From NCBI GenBank assembly GCA_963676075.2, contig CAXXNZ010000009.1, positions 1 through 64,000 on the forward strand: a DNA stretch of 64,000 nucleotides, given 5' to 3'. The notes beneath the pieces are model-generated. The model ran no database searches, was not told where the DNA came from, and was given only the letters and a program-made list of their open reading frames with translations. The position numbers and the translations under genes are program-made. The stretch is from JAHJQZ01 sp963676075 (GTDB taxonomy: Bacteria > Pseudomonadota > Alphaproteobacteria > Rhizobiales > Devosiaceae). Shown here one piece after another: positions 53,163 through 62,574 of this stretch (the first letter of the stretch is position 1; each line of letters opens with the position of its first letter).

Positions 53163-54152
53163 ATGGATTATCGTCGTCTTGGAAAATCGGGCCTCAAGGT
53201 CTCCGAACTCTCGTTTGGCGCCTGGGTGACATTCGGCAAGCAGGTCGACACCGACGCCGCAGCCAAGCTCATCGGCACCGCCTATGATGCCGGCGTCAAT
53301 TTCTTCGACAATGCCGAGGGCTACGAAGGCGGCGCGGCCGAAGAGGTCATGGGCTCCGCTATCAAGAAGCTCGGCCTTGCCCGCGACACCTATGCGGTTT
53401 CGACCAAGGTGTTCTGGGGCGGTCCCGGCCCGCTCAACAAGGGTCTCAACCGCAAGCACATCTTCGATGCCGCCCACGCCGGTTTGAAGCGGCTTCAGGT
53501 CGATTACCTCGACCTTTATTTCTGCCACCGTCCGGACGTCGAAACCCCGATCGAGGAAACTGTCCGCGCCATGAGCGATCTCGTTTCGCAGGGCAAGGTG
53601 ATGTATTGGGGCACCTCGGAATGGACAGCCCAACAGCTGACAGAAGCCTATGCCGCGGCCCGGCAGTACAACCTGGTAGCTCCGACCATGGAGCAGCCGC
53701 AGTACAACCTGTTTGCGCGCCAGAAGGTCGAGGGCGACTACGCCCCGCTCTACGATCTGATGGGTCTGGGTACCACCATCTGGTCGCCGCTGGCCTCGGG
53801 TATCCTGACCGGCAAGTACAATGCTGGCATCCCCGACGATAGCCGTTTCAACCTGCCGGGTTATGAATGGCTGAAGAACATGTATGAAAGCCCCGAAGGC
53901 AAGGACAAGATCGCCAAGGCCGTGGCGCTCGAAAAGCTCGCCAAGGATGCCGGCATGAGCCTGACCCACATGTCGCTGCTGTGGTGCCTCGAGAATCCGA
54001 ATGTCTCGACGGTCATTCTCGGTGCGTCCAAGGTCGAACAGCTCAAGAGCAATCTGGAAGCCATCGAGCACAAGTCGAAGATGACGCCCGACCTCGTCGA
54101 AGCGATCGAGAAGATCGTCGACAACAAGCCGGCCGCGCCGCAGCGCTTCTAG
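53163..54152 (+). CDS. Aldo/keto reductase (potassium-channel beta-subunit-like)
   Basis: 329 residues from ATG 53163. The catalytic tetrad is in FFDNAEGYEGG (Asp, Tyr), VSTKVFW (Lys) and LYFCHRPD (His). The FGAWVTFG start, GTSEW and C-terminal LGASKVEQLKSNLEAI are typical of the AKR6 (Kv-beta/YghZ-like) subgroup, NADPH-dependent reductases of aldehydes. GGAG lies before the start. Confidence 0.92.
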   Translation: MDYRRLGKSGLKVSELSFGAWVTFGKQVDTDAAAKLIGTAYDAGVNFFDNAEGYEGGAAEEVMGSAIKKLGLARDTYAVSTKVFWGGPGPLNKGLNRKHIFDAAHAGLKRLQVDYLDLYFCHRPDVETPIEETVRAMSDLVSQGKVMYWGTSEWTAQQLTEAYAAARQYNLVAPTMEQPQYNLFARQKVEGDYAPLYDLMGLGTTIWSPLASGILTGKYNAGIPDDSRFNLPGYEWLKNMYESPEGKDKIAKAVALEKLAKDAGMSLTHMSLLWCLENPNVSTVILGASKVEQLKSNLEAIEHKSKMTPDLVEAIEKIVDNKPAAPQRF

Positions 54153-54177
54153 GTCTGCCTGAGCTGATCGTGAAAAG

Positions 54178-54200
54178 GGGGCGGAAACGCCCCTTTTTTT
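54178..54200 (+). terminator. Rho-independent terminator after aldo/keto reductase
   Basis: GGGGCG-GAAA-CGCCCC stem-loop followed by seven T's. It stands between convergent genes, 25 bp after the reductase stop. Confidence 0.9.
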
Positions 54201-54218
54201 GTCTCCGGACTTTTGCCT

Positions 54219-55052
54219 CTAGCGCAGCGTCGCGCCGAACCACATGAGCCGCATCAGCTTCCTCACATCGCTCGCCTGGCGCGGCGGCGCGAAGGGATCG
54301 GTGCCCGACGGCGGGCGTGCGTCAACAAGAGCGATATGGGCGAAGGCAGGACGAAACCGGCGCGGCAGTGAGCGCATCGCGGATCGCGCCTTGGCAAGAT
54401 GGTCAAGACCGAGGGCATGGCAACGTGCGAGCGCCGCTCTCACCCCATCGCCGTTGCGGTGGGCAAGGATGTCGCCGTCGGAAACGGCGTTTTCGGCAAA
54501 GATGTCGAGCGGCAGGAAAATGCGGCCTCGCGCACTGTTGAAACCGAAGGCGCGAACATGACCGAGATAGGCCAGACCGACACCGAGATGGCCGGCGGCA
54601 TCGCCCGTGTCCGGCGCAGTGCCGTCGCCAAGAATGGTTGCGGCATACTGATAGACAATGGAGGCGGTTTCGCCGGCATAGCCCTCGAATGTCGACACGT
54701 CCGGCATCGGGTCCTGGTAGAGATCGAAACGCCGTGCCGCAACCAGCCGCTCGAACGGGCCGGCAGCAAGCCCGTAGCGGTCCATCACCTCGCCAAGTGT
54801 CGCCGCGATCGGATTTTGCGCCGCCGCACCACGTGCCGCGCCCCCGAAGAAATCGGCCCACCATTGCAAGCGGATTTCGCCCGGCATCGGCTCGCTGACG
54901 CGCTCGCTCGTCGTGGCAATCTCGGCATTGGCGGCAAACAGCGCCTGAACGGCAGCGCGTGACGCAGGCGGCAGGATCAGGCTGGCAAAATAGCGGTCGC
55001 GGTCAAGTTCCCGGAGCGTTTCGGCAACGATGTCGTCCCCGGCAGCGCTCAT
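54219..55052 (-). CDS. Squalene/phytoene synthase-family protein (NDUFAF6-like)
   Basis: 277 residues. It has the isoprenoid-synthase helical fold: RDRYFASLILPPASRAAVQALFAANAEI at the start and LQWWADFF. The Asp-rich DxxxD pairs of true synthases are not clear, as in the complex I assembly factor NDUFAF6 and its bacterial homologues. It overlaps the NDUFAF3-like gene by 4 bases (ATGA). A catalytic role is not supported; complex I assembly is the inferred role. Confidence 0.8.
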   Translation of the reverse strand: MSAAGDDIVAETLRELDRDRYFASLILPPASRAAVQALFAANAEIATTSERVSEPMPGEIRLQWWADFFGGAARGAAAQNPIAATLGEVMDRYGLAAGPFERLVAARRFDLYQDPMPDVSTFEGYAGETASIVYQYAATILGDGTAPDTGDAAGHLGVGLAYLGHVRAFGFNSARGRIFLPLDIFAENAVSDGDILAHRNGDGVRAALARCHALGLDHLAKARSAMRSLPRRFRPAFAHIALVDARPPSGTDPFAPPRQASDVRKLMRLMWFGATLR

Positions 55053-55444
55053 TTCCTGCCCGCGTCGGCAACGGCGATCAGCGCCGCGCCAACCGCCCGG
55101 TCCTCGGCAAACAGCACGTTATAGGTGCGCGCGGAGCTGCCGGTCGAGCCGGGTTCGGCGACGATGTTGTGTTCGCGGAAGGCCTGCTTGATCTCTTTGG
55201 GAAGCGGCTCAAAGGTATCGCCCATGCCGAGCAGCATGACGTCGAGCTTGTCGGCCACCGCAAAGACCGGCGCCAGCGCGGCGAGCGTCAACTCGCCCGG
55301 CGCAGCAACTTTCCACGCATGCATTCCGGACGGCAGGCAAAGCAAAGACCCGCGATGGCTCATGCCGGCAAAGCGGAAGCCGAGATTGCCATAGCCATCT
55401 ATCGGTGCCTGATAGGGATAAAAGCCCTCGCCAGGTTCAGCCAT
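55049..55444 (-). CDS. Mth938-domain protein (NDUFAF3-like)
   Basis: 131 residues from ATG 55444. The Mth938/DUF498 domain is recognisable: PIDGYGNLGFRFAG, HRGSLLCLPSGMHAW and LLGMGDTFEPLPKEIK. This is the bacterial form of the mitochondrial complex I assembly factor NDUFAF3. Its location just after secDF and before the NDUFAF6-like gene matches the arrangement described for alphaproteobacteria. Confidence 0.88.
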   Translation of the reverse strand: MAEPGEGFYPYQAPIDGYGNLGFRFAGMSHRGSLLCLPSGMHAWKVAAPGELTLAALAPVFAVADKLDVMLLGMGDTFEPLPKEIKQAFREHNIVAEPGSTGSSARTYNVLFAEDRAVGAALIAVADAGRK

Positions 55445-55549
55445 GCGCTCGGCCTCCTTGCTCGCTGCGGGACGCCAATACCTACGCCACACTGACAGCG
55501 CACGGTGACGGGCGGAGCGAAACGCCCCTGCCCGCACGCCGATTGTCAG

Positions 55550-58114
55550 CTAGACGGCGGCGCCGTCCGCGCGCTTTTCTTCCTTCTTGATCTTCTCGGT
55601 CGGCGCCCTGTTCTTCAAGCCAAGCAGCAGCAACAGCGGCGAGGCGATGAAGATCGAGGAATAGGTGCCAACCACGACGCCCCAGGTCATCGACAGGGTG
55701 AAACCGCGGATCACCTCGCCACCGAAGAACACCAGCGCCAGAAGTGCCAGAATGGTGGTGAAGGCGGTCAGGGTCGTGCGGCCCAAGGTCGAGTTGATGG
55801 AATCGTCGAGCAGATTCAGGAGTGGTAGCTTCCTGAATTTTCGCATGAATTCGCGCACTCGGTCGTAAACGACGACGGTGTCGTTGAGCGAATAGCCAAC
55901 GATGGTCAGAACGGCGGCGATACTGCTTAAGTTGAACTCGATTCCGAGCACCGAATAGAATCCGATCGTCAATATGACGTCATGCATCGTGGCGATGACA
56001 GCACCGACGGCGAATTGCCACTCGAAACGGAACCAGATGTAGATCAAGATCGCGACGAGCGCGACGGTAATGGCGATGGTGCCCGCCATGGCCAGCTCGC
56101 CCGACACTGTCGGTCCGACCGTTTCGGTCTTGATGACTTCGTACTTCGTCTTATCAAGGGCATTCTGCACCTTGTCGACGGCTGCCTGCTGTGCCGCGTC
56201 TCCGCCCGGCTGGGTCTCGACGCGCAGCGAAATCGTCTGCTCGCCGGTGGCGAAGTCGGTCAGGGTCTGAACGATGACATCGCCGAGGTCGAGCGGTGCC
56301 ATCGTGGAGCGGACATCGGCAATGTCTTCCACCGAAACCTGCTTGGTCGGCGTCTGGATCAAAAGCGACGAGCCGCCCTTGAAGTCGATGCCAAGATTTA
56401 GGCCCATGGTCAGGAACGCCACGATCGAGGCGACGGAGGCCACTGCCGAGAACGTGAGCGCAATCTTGCGCCATGTCATGAAGGGCACGCTCGTGCCATC
56501 CGGCACGAAGCGGAAAATCTGCAGGTTGAGCTTTTTCGGGCGCGCCCACGAATACCAGCGTCCGACGATGAACAAGGTCACCAGATAGGCGGTGAACAGC
56601 GTCGTCATAATGCCGATGCCGAGCGTAACGGCGAAGCCCTGCACCGGGCCCGACCCAAGGAAGAACAGGATTGCCGCAGCAATCAGGGTCGTGACATTGG
56701 CGTCGACAATCGTACCCATGGCGCGCTGGAAACCTGCCTCGATGGCCTGCACCGGCGTTCGCCCGCCCCGCAATTCCTCGCGTATGCGCTCATAGATCAG
56801 CACGTTGGCGTCGACCGCCATACCGATGGTGAGAACGATACCGGCGATGCCCGGCAATGTCAGCGTCGAGCCGAGCATCGACAGCGTGCCGAGCAGAATG
56901 CCGATATTGAGGATCAGCGACAGCACCGCGAAACCGCCGAACAGTCCGTAGGCGATGACCATGAACACCATCACGGCGACGGCGCCGATGACGCCGGCCG
57001 TGACGCCGGCCTGAACGCTGTCGGCACCGAGCGACGGTCCGACAGAGCGCTGTTCAATGATGTTCAGCGTTGCCGGCAGAGCACCGGCGCGCAGCAACAC
57101 GGCGAGATCATTGGCGCTCTGCGCGGTGAAGTTGCCATAGATCTGACCCGAACCGCCGGTGATCGCGGTCTGGATGACCGGCGCGGTGATCACCTGATTG
57201 TCGAGAACGATGGCGAAACGCTTGCCGACATTTGCCGACGTAATTTCGGAGAAAACGATAGCGCCGCGCGTGTCGAAGCGGAAGGTGACGATCGGCTGGG
57301 ACGTGCGCTGGTCAAAGCCGGCCTGCGCATCGACGAGACTCTCGCCGCCAAGCGAAACGTCCTCATACAACAGCTCGCTGCCGTTGCCGTCGGCATTGGG
57401 CACGACCTCCGTACCCACCGGCAGCCCCTGAGCCTCGGCCTGTGCCGCTGTCATGCCGTTATAGACTAGGTGGAACGTCAGACGCGCGGTGCGCGAGATG
57501 ATGTCCTTCAATCGGGCCGAATCTTCGAAGCCCGGCACCTCGACCAGAACACGGTCATTGCCTTCGCGCTGAATGGTTGGCTCGGTGGTGCCCAATTCGT
57601 CGATACGCTTGCGGATGACCTCGATCGACTGGGTGACAAGCGCCGACATGCGCTTGTCGATTCCGGCCTCGGTCAAGCTGACAGTGATCTTGCCGTTTTC
57701 GGTCGCCGCCACATTGAGTTCGGGCGTCGAGCCGAAAACCCCGTTGGCATAGGAATCGAGCGTCTTGATCGCATCGACCGCCTCGGAGGTACGAACCGGA
57801 TCGGTCAGTTCGACAGTGAGCGTGTCACCGTTCGTGGAGATCAGATTGCCGATGCCCTTGTCATTCGCCAGTGTCGACCGGATGTCGCGCCGCAACTCCT
57901 TGACCCGCTCGGTGACGATGCTCTTCTTGTCGACCTGCAATAGCAGGTGCGAGCCCCCCTGCAGATCGAGACCGAGCACGATCTGCTTCTTGGGCAGGAA
58001 GTCCGGCCATGAGGCGAGCGTCGAAGCGGGGACGAAGTTGGGAATGACGAACAGAACGCCCAGGAGCGAGACCAGGGCAATTACTGCGGTTCGGAACGGC
58101 GAAAACTGAAGCAT
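55550..58114 (-). CDS. secDF: SecD-SecF fusion, preprotein translocase
   Basis: 854 residues from ATG 58114. The N-terminal SecD half carries the LGLDLQGGSHLLLQVD motif and a large periplasmic P1 region. It is followed by six helices with the TLPGIAGIVLTIGMAVDANVLIYERIREEL signature. The SecF half has LGIDFKGGSSLLIQT and VGYSLNDTVVVYDRVREFMRK. Twelve helices in total, in one chain rather than two. It pulls proteins out of SecYEG using the proton gradient. yajC lies upstream in the same direction. Confidence 0.96.
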   Translation of the reverse strand: MLQFSPFRTAVIALVSLLGVLFVIPNFVPASTLASWPDFLPKKQIVLGLDLQGGSHLLLQVDKKSIVTERVKELRRDIRSTLANDKGIGNLISTNGDTLTVELTDPVRTSEAVDAIKTLDSYANGVFGSTPELNVAATENGKITVSLTEAGIDKRMSALVTQSIEVIRKRIDELGTTEPTIQREGNDRVLVEVPGFEDSARLKDIISRTARLTFHLVYNGMTAAQAEAQGLPVGTEVVPNADGNGSELLYEDVSLGGESLVDAQAGFDQRTSQPIVTFRFDTRGAIVFSEITSANVGKRFAIVLDNQVITAPVIQTAITGGSGQIYGNFTAQSANDLAVLLRAGALPATLNIIEQRSVGPSLGADSVQAGVTAGVIGAVAVMVFMVIAYGLFGGFAVLSLILNIGILLGTLSMLGSTLTLPGIAGIVLTIGMAVDANVLIYERIREELRGGRTPVQAIEAGFQRAMGTIVDANVTTLIAAAILFFLGSGPVQGFAVTLGIGIMTTLFTAYLVTLFIVGRWYSWARPKKLNLQIFRFVPDGTSVPFMTWRKIALTFSAVASVASIVAFLTMGLNLGIDFKGGSSLLIQTPTKQVSVEDIADVRSTMAPLDLGDVIVQTLTDFATGEQTISLRVETQPGGDAAQQAAVDKVQNALDKTKYEVIKTETVGPTVSGELAMAGTIAITVALVAILIYIWFRFEWQFAVGAVIATMHDVILTIGFYSVLGIEFNLSSIAAVLTIVGYSLNDTVVVYDRVREFMRKFRKLPLLNLLDDSINSTLGRTTLTAFTTILALLALVFFGGEVIRGFTLSMTWGVVVGTYSSIFIASPLLLLLGLKNRAPTEKIKKEEKRADGAAV

Positions 58115-58178
58115 CAATACGGTCCGGTACTGCGGGACAAAGGGTGACGGTGCGAGCCGTTACTTACGGTGCAAACCG

Positions 58179-58523
58179 TTACTTGTTGTCGTTGACCGGT
58201 TCAGGCTTGGAGCGAACCTCGGCGATCATGCCGCGAACGACCTTCACCTTGGTGCCCTGGGCGATTTCGACCTCGAGATCTTCGTTGGCGACGGCCTTGG
58301 TGACCTTGCCGACGATGCCGCCGGTCGTCACGATGGTGTCGCCGCGGCTGACGGCAGCGAGCATGGCAGCATGCTCTTTGGCACGTTTCTGCTGCGGGCG
58401 GATGAGAAACAGCCAGAAAACGGCCACCATGAGGATGATGGGCACGATATTAAGAAGAATCGCATCCATTCCACCAGCGCCCGCGGCACCTGCCGCCTGC
58501 GCGTATGCGGGGGTCACAAACAT
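58179..58523 (-). CDS. yajC: Preprotein translocase subunit YajC
   Basis: 114 residues. One transmembrane helix at about 22-42 (LLNIVPIILMVAVFWLFLI) is followed by RPQQKRAKEH and GDTIVTTGGIVGKV. It associates with SecDF. It is the first gene of the yajC-secDF-NDUFAF3-NDUFAF6 order and is divergent from the DUF815 ATPase. Confidence 0.96.
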   Translation of the reverse strand: MFVTPAYAQAAGAAGAGGMDAILLNIVPIILMVAVFWLFLIRPQQKRAKEHAAMLAAVSRGDTIVTTGGIVGKVTKAVANEDLEVEIAQGTKVKVVRGMIAEVRSKPEPVNDNK

Positions 58524-58674
58524 ATACTCGCTCCTTGGGATCAGCTTGTCATAATCTTGCAGCCTGTATCATATCGGCAGCAAAACGGCCCGGCTTTGCG
58601 CCACGCCAAAATCGCGCGGACTATACCGTTGCGAATGCGTTAATGCAAAGGCTATCCGCCACCGATTCGAAAAT

Positions 58675-59562
58675 ATGAGGACCCTGGTGCAAAATACTGT
58701 TTCGACTGAAGAAATACTCATCCGTCTCGACCGTATTGCTACGGCGCTCGACAGGCTTTCGGGCGTTGTTGTACCGGCATCGCCCACCCTCGGCGACGCG
58801 AACGGCTATCACTGGGAAGGACGCTCTGGCACCCTGCAACCGGTCAAGCGCATCAATGCCGTGCCTTACGACCTGCTCAAGGGTCTAGACGGCGTCCTGC
58901 CGGCGCTTCTCAGCAACACCGAGCAGTTCGCCCGCGGCCACGGATCCAACAACGTGCTCTTGTGGGGCGCACGCGGCATGGGCAAGTCTTCGGCGGTGAA
59001 GGCGGTGCATCAACGGGTTTCAGCAGGCCTGCCCGCGCATGAGCGGTTGGTGCTGGTGGAAATCAGCCGCGAGGACATTGAGACACTGCCGGTGCTGCTG
59101 CGCATCCTGACCGCCCTCAGCGCCCGGTTCATCGTGTTCTGCGACGACCTCAGCTTCGACAGAGACGAAACAAGCTATAAGTCGCTGAAATCCATCCTCG
59201 ATGGTGGCATCGAAGGCCGACCTGAAAACGTGGTGTTCTACGCCACGTCCAACCGCCGCCACCTGATGCCGCGCGACATGATCGACAACGAGCGCGCGAC
59301 CGCCATCAACCCGTCCGAGGCCATTGAAGAAAAGGTTTCGCTTTCTGACCGTTTCGGATTGTGGCTCGGTTTCCACAATTGCGACCAGGACACCTATCTC
59401 GATATGGTCACGTCCTATGTCGGTCACTACGGCATCCCGATCGGCCAGGATGAGGTGCGCGCCAAGGCGATCGAATGGGCCCAGACCCGCGGCGGCCGCT
59501 CGGGCCGCGTCGCCATCCAGCTCATCCGCCAGCTCGCAGGCGAAGCGGGAATGGATATCTAG
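58675..59562 (+). CDS. DUF815 ATPase (AAA-like)
   Basis: 295 residues. The P-loop GARGMGKSS runs from G98, and a Walker-B-like VFCDDLSF and sensor-like FYATSNRRHL follow. The C-terminal region is helical (AAA lid-like). Divergent from yajC, its usual neighbour in alphaproteobacteria. Its cellular function is not known. Confidence 0.9.
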   Translation: MRTLVQNTVSTEEILIRLDRIATALDRLSGVVVPASPTLGDANGYHWEGRSGTLQPVKRINAVPYDLLKGLDGVLPALLSNTEQFARGHGSNNVLLWGARGMGKSSAVKAVHQRVSAGLPAHERLVLVEISREDIETLPVLLRILTALSARFIVFCDDLSFDRDETSYKSLKSILDGGIEGRPENVVFYATSNRRHLMPRDMIDNERATAINPSEAIEEKVSLSDRFGLWLGFHNCDQDTYLDMVTSYVGHYGIPIGQDEVRAKAIEWAQTRGGRSGRVAIQLIRQLAGEAGMDI

Positions 59563-59615
59563 GAGGGTTGTCAGGACAAGTGCGAAGCGGTTTTCCGGTT
59601 CGACAGCCCGACCAC

Positions 59616-59717
59616 TAGAGCAGATCACGCTTAAGTGGAATCGTCTGATCTGCTCTATGTCTTTGAGTGGTCGTGTTTTCGAACCGCAAAAGTGGTGTCC
59701 ACTTTTCCTGAAAACAC
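59616..59717. repeat. Tandem palindromes (REP-like) after DUF815 gene
   Basis: First palindrome: TAGAGCAGATCA at 59616-59627 with its perfect 12-bp complement at 59646-59657. Second: GTGTTTTC at 59673-59680 with GAAAACAC at 59710-59717, with an inner AAAAGTGG/CCACTTTT stem. Both look like dispersed intergenic elements. Confidence 0.6.
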
Positions 59718-59788
59718 TCTAGAAAAGCCTCGTCCACGAAAGCAGACCTGAACCTTGCCGGTCTCTTCCAACCGTCTCCAACGAAAAA

Positions 59789-59808
59789 CCCCGGCCGAAC
59801 GGCCGGGG
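59789..59808 (-). terminator. Terminator of the nlpD-like operon
   Basis: Stem CCCCGGCCG / CGGCCGGGG with an AA loop. Reading on the minus strand it is followed by TTTTT (59788-59784), so it ends transcription of the serS-surE-pcm-nlpD direction. Confidence 0.85.
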
Positions 59809-59857
59809 TCGAAATCGTGGAGGCCAAGTGAGCCTCATGTGGCGTTCCTGGACGCGG

Positions 59858-60997
59858 TCAGCCCGCCAGCAGCGGCGTCGGGTCGACCGGTGTCGCACCC
59901 TTACGCAGTTCGAAGTGCAGCTGCGGCCGGGAAACGCCGCCGGTCATGCCGGTGGTGCCGATGGCCTCGCCACGGTTCACTTCCAGCCCCTTGGTGACGG
60001 TGATGTCCTTCAGGTGGGCATAGGCCGACACGTAGCCGTTGGCGTGCTTGATAAGGACGAGGTTGCCATAACCCTGCACGGCGGAACCGGTGTAGATGAC
60101 CGTACCGCTTTCGGCAGCACGCACGGCGGTGCCTTCCTGAGCGGCGATATTGATGCCCGAACGGGACTCGGCAAAATCGGTGATGACCGTGCCACTCACC
60201 GGCCAACGGAACTTGCCGTCGGCGGCCGGCGCCTTGATCGGGGCGACCTCGGTTACCGCAGGCGCGGTCGAAACCGTCTTGGGTTCGGCGACCGGCTTTT
60301 TGACCGGCTCCATAACGGGCTTGGCGGCAGCCGGCTGGGCAACGACCGGAGCTGCTTTCGACTTTGAGATCGAAGCAGTGGTCATCGATTCATTGGGCTG
60401 CTCACCGCCCGGAATGACCAGCTTCTGCCCGATGAAAATCTTATCCATCGAGGACAGATCGTTGGCCTTGACGATGGTGCTCGGCTCGACGTGATACTTG
60501 CGCGCAATGACGTAGAGTGACTCGCCAGACGACACGATGTGAATCGGGCTGGTTGGCGTCATCGGCTTGGGCGCACTCACCTGAGAGGCTGTCGCCACGG
60601 CTGGCGTTGGAGATGATGCAACTTTCACAGCGGCTTGAGCAGGCATGGTCTGTTGACTCCCAGGAGATACAAGCGGCGGCAACGGCTGGCTGGTAATGCC
60701 CGTCGTTGTCGGCTGTTGCGCCACACTGCCCGTTGTCGTCGGCATCACGATGATGCGCCGCCCTACATCGGCCGGCGGAATGTATGGACCGTCACCCTTT
60801 GCCTGGCTCACCAGGGGTGCCGGCATCTGCTGCGTCGCCGCTGCACCCACCGACTTTCCGGTCGAACCGGTTGTGGTGGAGTCGATAAAGCCACCACTCC
60901 CAAGCGAAGAACATCCTGCCAGGGAAGCGGCTGCGGCAATTAATGCGGCTGCGGCGATGGACCGCCGAAACGCGAGACCCGTATTGCGGTACCTCAT
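59858..60997 (-). CDS. NlpD-like LysM/LytM lipoprotein (degenerate peptidase)
   Basis: 379 residues with a lipobox (LAGC) near residue 29, so outer-membrane anchored. A Pro/Ala/Thr-rich linker leads to a LysM domain (about 152-197; SSGESLYVIARKYHVEPSTIVKAN) and a C-terminal LytM domain. The metal-binding HxxxD of active M23 enzymes is replaced (SRSGINIAA), so the peptidase is probably inactive, as in E. coli NlpD/EnvC, which activate amidases. It lies beside surE and pcm, the typical NlpD neighbourhood. The AmiC-type amidase at 17973 is a plausible client. Confidence 0.88.
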   Translation of the reverse strand: MRYRNTGLAFRRSIAAAALIAAAASLAGCSSLGSGGFIDSTTTGSTGKSVGAAATQQMPAPLVSQAKGDGPYIPPADVGRRIIVMPTTTGSVAQQPTTTGITSQPLPPLVSPGSQQTMPAQAAVKVASSPTPAVATASQVSAPKPMTPTSPIHIVSSGESLYVIARKYHVEPSTIVKANDLSSMDKIFIGQKLVIPGGEQPNESMTTASISKSKAAPVVAQPAAAKPVMEPVKKPVAEPKTVSTAPAVTEVAPIKAPAADGKFRWPVSGTVITDFAESRSGINIAAQEGTAVRAAESGTVIYTGSAVQGYGNLVLIKHANGYVSAYAHLKDITVTKGLEVNRGEAIGTTGMTGGVSRPQLHFELRKGATPVDPTPLLAG

Positions 60998-61046
60998 CGG
61001 CCAACTCGTTACTCAATAAAACACTGTTGGCGTGAGTGTAGGCTCG

Positions 61047-61703
61047 TTAAGGTAAAGACGAGCTTAAGGGCGGCAGCCTGACTGTCCCGCGCTCGGCAAC
61101 GAGCAGGTTTTCGCCTTCGCGCTCGTACCTCAGAATCGTCTGACGTTCCGAAGGCGCGCCGACCGCCGCGACCAGTACGCCCTCATCGGCAAGCTGCCCG
61201 ATGAGAACCTCGGGCACCTCAACGACCGAGCCGGTCAGAAGAATGCGGTCGAACGGCGCCATTTGTGCCAGTCCCAACAAACCATTCCCGGACATGCCGA
61301 CGATGTTGTCGGCTCTCAGATCCCGCCAGCGTGCAACGGCTGCGGACAGCAGCGATCGCTCTTTCTCGAGCGAAAACACACGCCGCCCGAGCCGGGATAG
61401 CAGGAAGGCCGAATAGCCGCTGCCGGTGCCAATTTCGAGCAGTTTGGCAGTGCCATCGGCATCGAGCGCGGCAATGAGCTGGGCAAGGATCAGCGGAGAG
61501 GTGATCGACTGACCGAACCCGATTGGCAAGGACGCATCCTTGTAGGCGTATTCGGCGAAATCGGGCGGCACGAAGACTTCGTGCGGACTTGATTCGAAGG
61601 CGGCAAGCAGACGTTTGTCGGTGATGCCAAGACCGCGGAGCGCCAGGATCAAGCCAGCGCGGGAGACGAACAGGTCGTCGGTCCCATCGCGGTCGTCAGC
61701 CAT
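61047..61703 (-). CDS. pcm: Protein-L-isoaspartate O-methyltransferase
   Basis: 218 residues from ATG 61703 (MADDRDGTDD). The SAM motif LLEIGTGSGYSAFLLSRL and the PIGFGQSITSPLILAQL loop are diagnostic. The enzyme repairs isoaspartyl damage in proteins. It overlaps surE by 8 bp and is followed by the nlpD-like gene. Confidence 0.93.
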   Translation of the reverse strand: MADDRDGTDDLFVSRAGLILALRGLGITDKRLLAAFESSPHEVFVPPDFAEYAYKDASLPIGFGQSITSPLILAQLIAALDADGTAKLLEIGTGSGYSAFLLSRLGRRVFSLEKERSLLSAAVARWRDLRADNIVGMSGNGLLGLAQMAPFDRILLTGSVVEVPEVLIGQLADEGVLVAAVGAPSERQTILRYEREGENLLVAERGTVRLPPLSSSLP

Positions 61704-62574
61704 CGCGCCGCGTTTGCCCGTCGGGCGCGTAGCGCACCGCATCGCCCTTTTGCTCATCCCCTGCCCGCGGCGCGGCGACAGAGGTGCCACTGTCGGGTGC
61801 AAGGATACCGGCACAACAGGCCTGCAGTTCGTTGACCGCGCCGAGATCTGACTGGTCGAGTCCGAGCGGGGTCACCGTGATGGCGCGTTCCTTGTGCAGA
61901 ACCTCGAAATCGGCTTCGGGGTCGAGGTCTGTCGGTGGATTGGGAATGGCGATGAAGAACTTGCCTTCATTGCGGCTCGGATAATAGGCGATCGGCGAGC
62001 GCACAAAGCGCTGGTGCTTGACGACACGGACTTCGGTGATGGTGTCTGCCGGTCCAAGCGGGAAATTGACGTTGAAATAGGTCCCAGCCACTCGCGGTTG
62101 GGCGATCAGCATCCTCAGCACGGCCGCGCCGTGCATCGCGGCGGCCTGCCAGTCAACATCGACGCCGTTCTCATAGTCGACCGCCTGGCTCATGGCGACG
62201 CCGAGAGCCCCCTGCATCGCCCCTTCCCGCGCTGCGGCGATGGTGCCCGAGCAATTGATAATGTCACCGAGATTCTGGCCGTTGTTCACGCCGGAGAGCA
62301 CCACGTCCGGTTCATGATCGGCGAACAGGTGGGTCATCGCGGCGACAACGCAATCGGCTGGTGTGCCGCCAAGCGCGTAGACATTGGCGGAACGGCGCTC
62401 GATCTCAAGCTCCGTGCCAAAGCTGAACTGGTGTCCGACGCCGCTCTGGTTGCCCGAGGGAGCGAGAACATGAACGTCGTCGCTGACCTGCTGCGCGATC
62501 CGCAAGGCCACCGCGAGACCGGGCGCGTCGATCCCGTCGTCGTTGGTGACAAGAATGCGTGGACCTTTGCTCAT
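61696..62574 (-). CDS. surE: 5'/3'-nucleotidase SurE
   Basis: 292 residues from ATG 62574. The N-terminal metal-binding ILVTNDDGIDAPG and SGVNNGQNLG segments are the SurE signature. SurE dephosphorylates nucleoside monophosphates. It overlaps serS by 4 bp (ATGA) and pcm by 8. The C-terminal tail is somewhat longer than usual. Confidence 0.95.
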   Translation of the reverse strand: MSKGPRILVTNDDGIDAPGLAVALRIAQQVSDDVHVLAPSGNQSGVGHQFSFGTELEIERRSANVYALGGTPADCVVAAMTHLFADHEPDVVLSGVNNGQNLGDIINCSGTIAAAREGAMQGALGVAMSQAVDYENGVDVDWQAAAMHGAAVLRMLIAQPRVAGTYFNVNFPLGPADTITEVRVVKHQRFVRSPIAYYPSRNEGKFFIAIPNPPTDLDPEADFEVLHKERAITVTPLGLDQSDLGAVNELQACCAGILAPDSGTSVAAPRAGDEQKGDAVRYAPDGQTRRDG

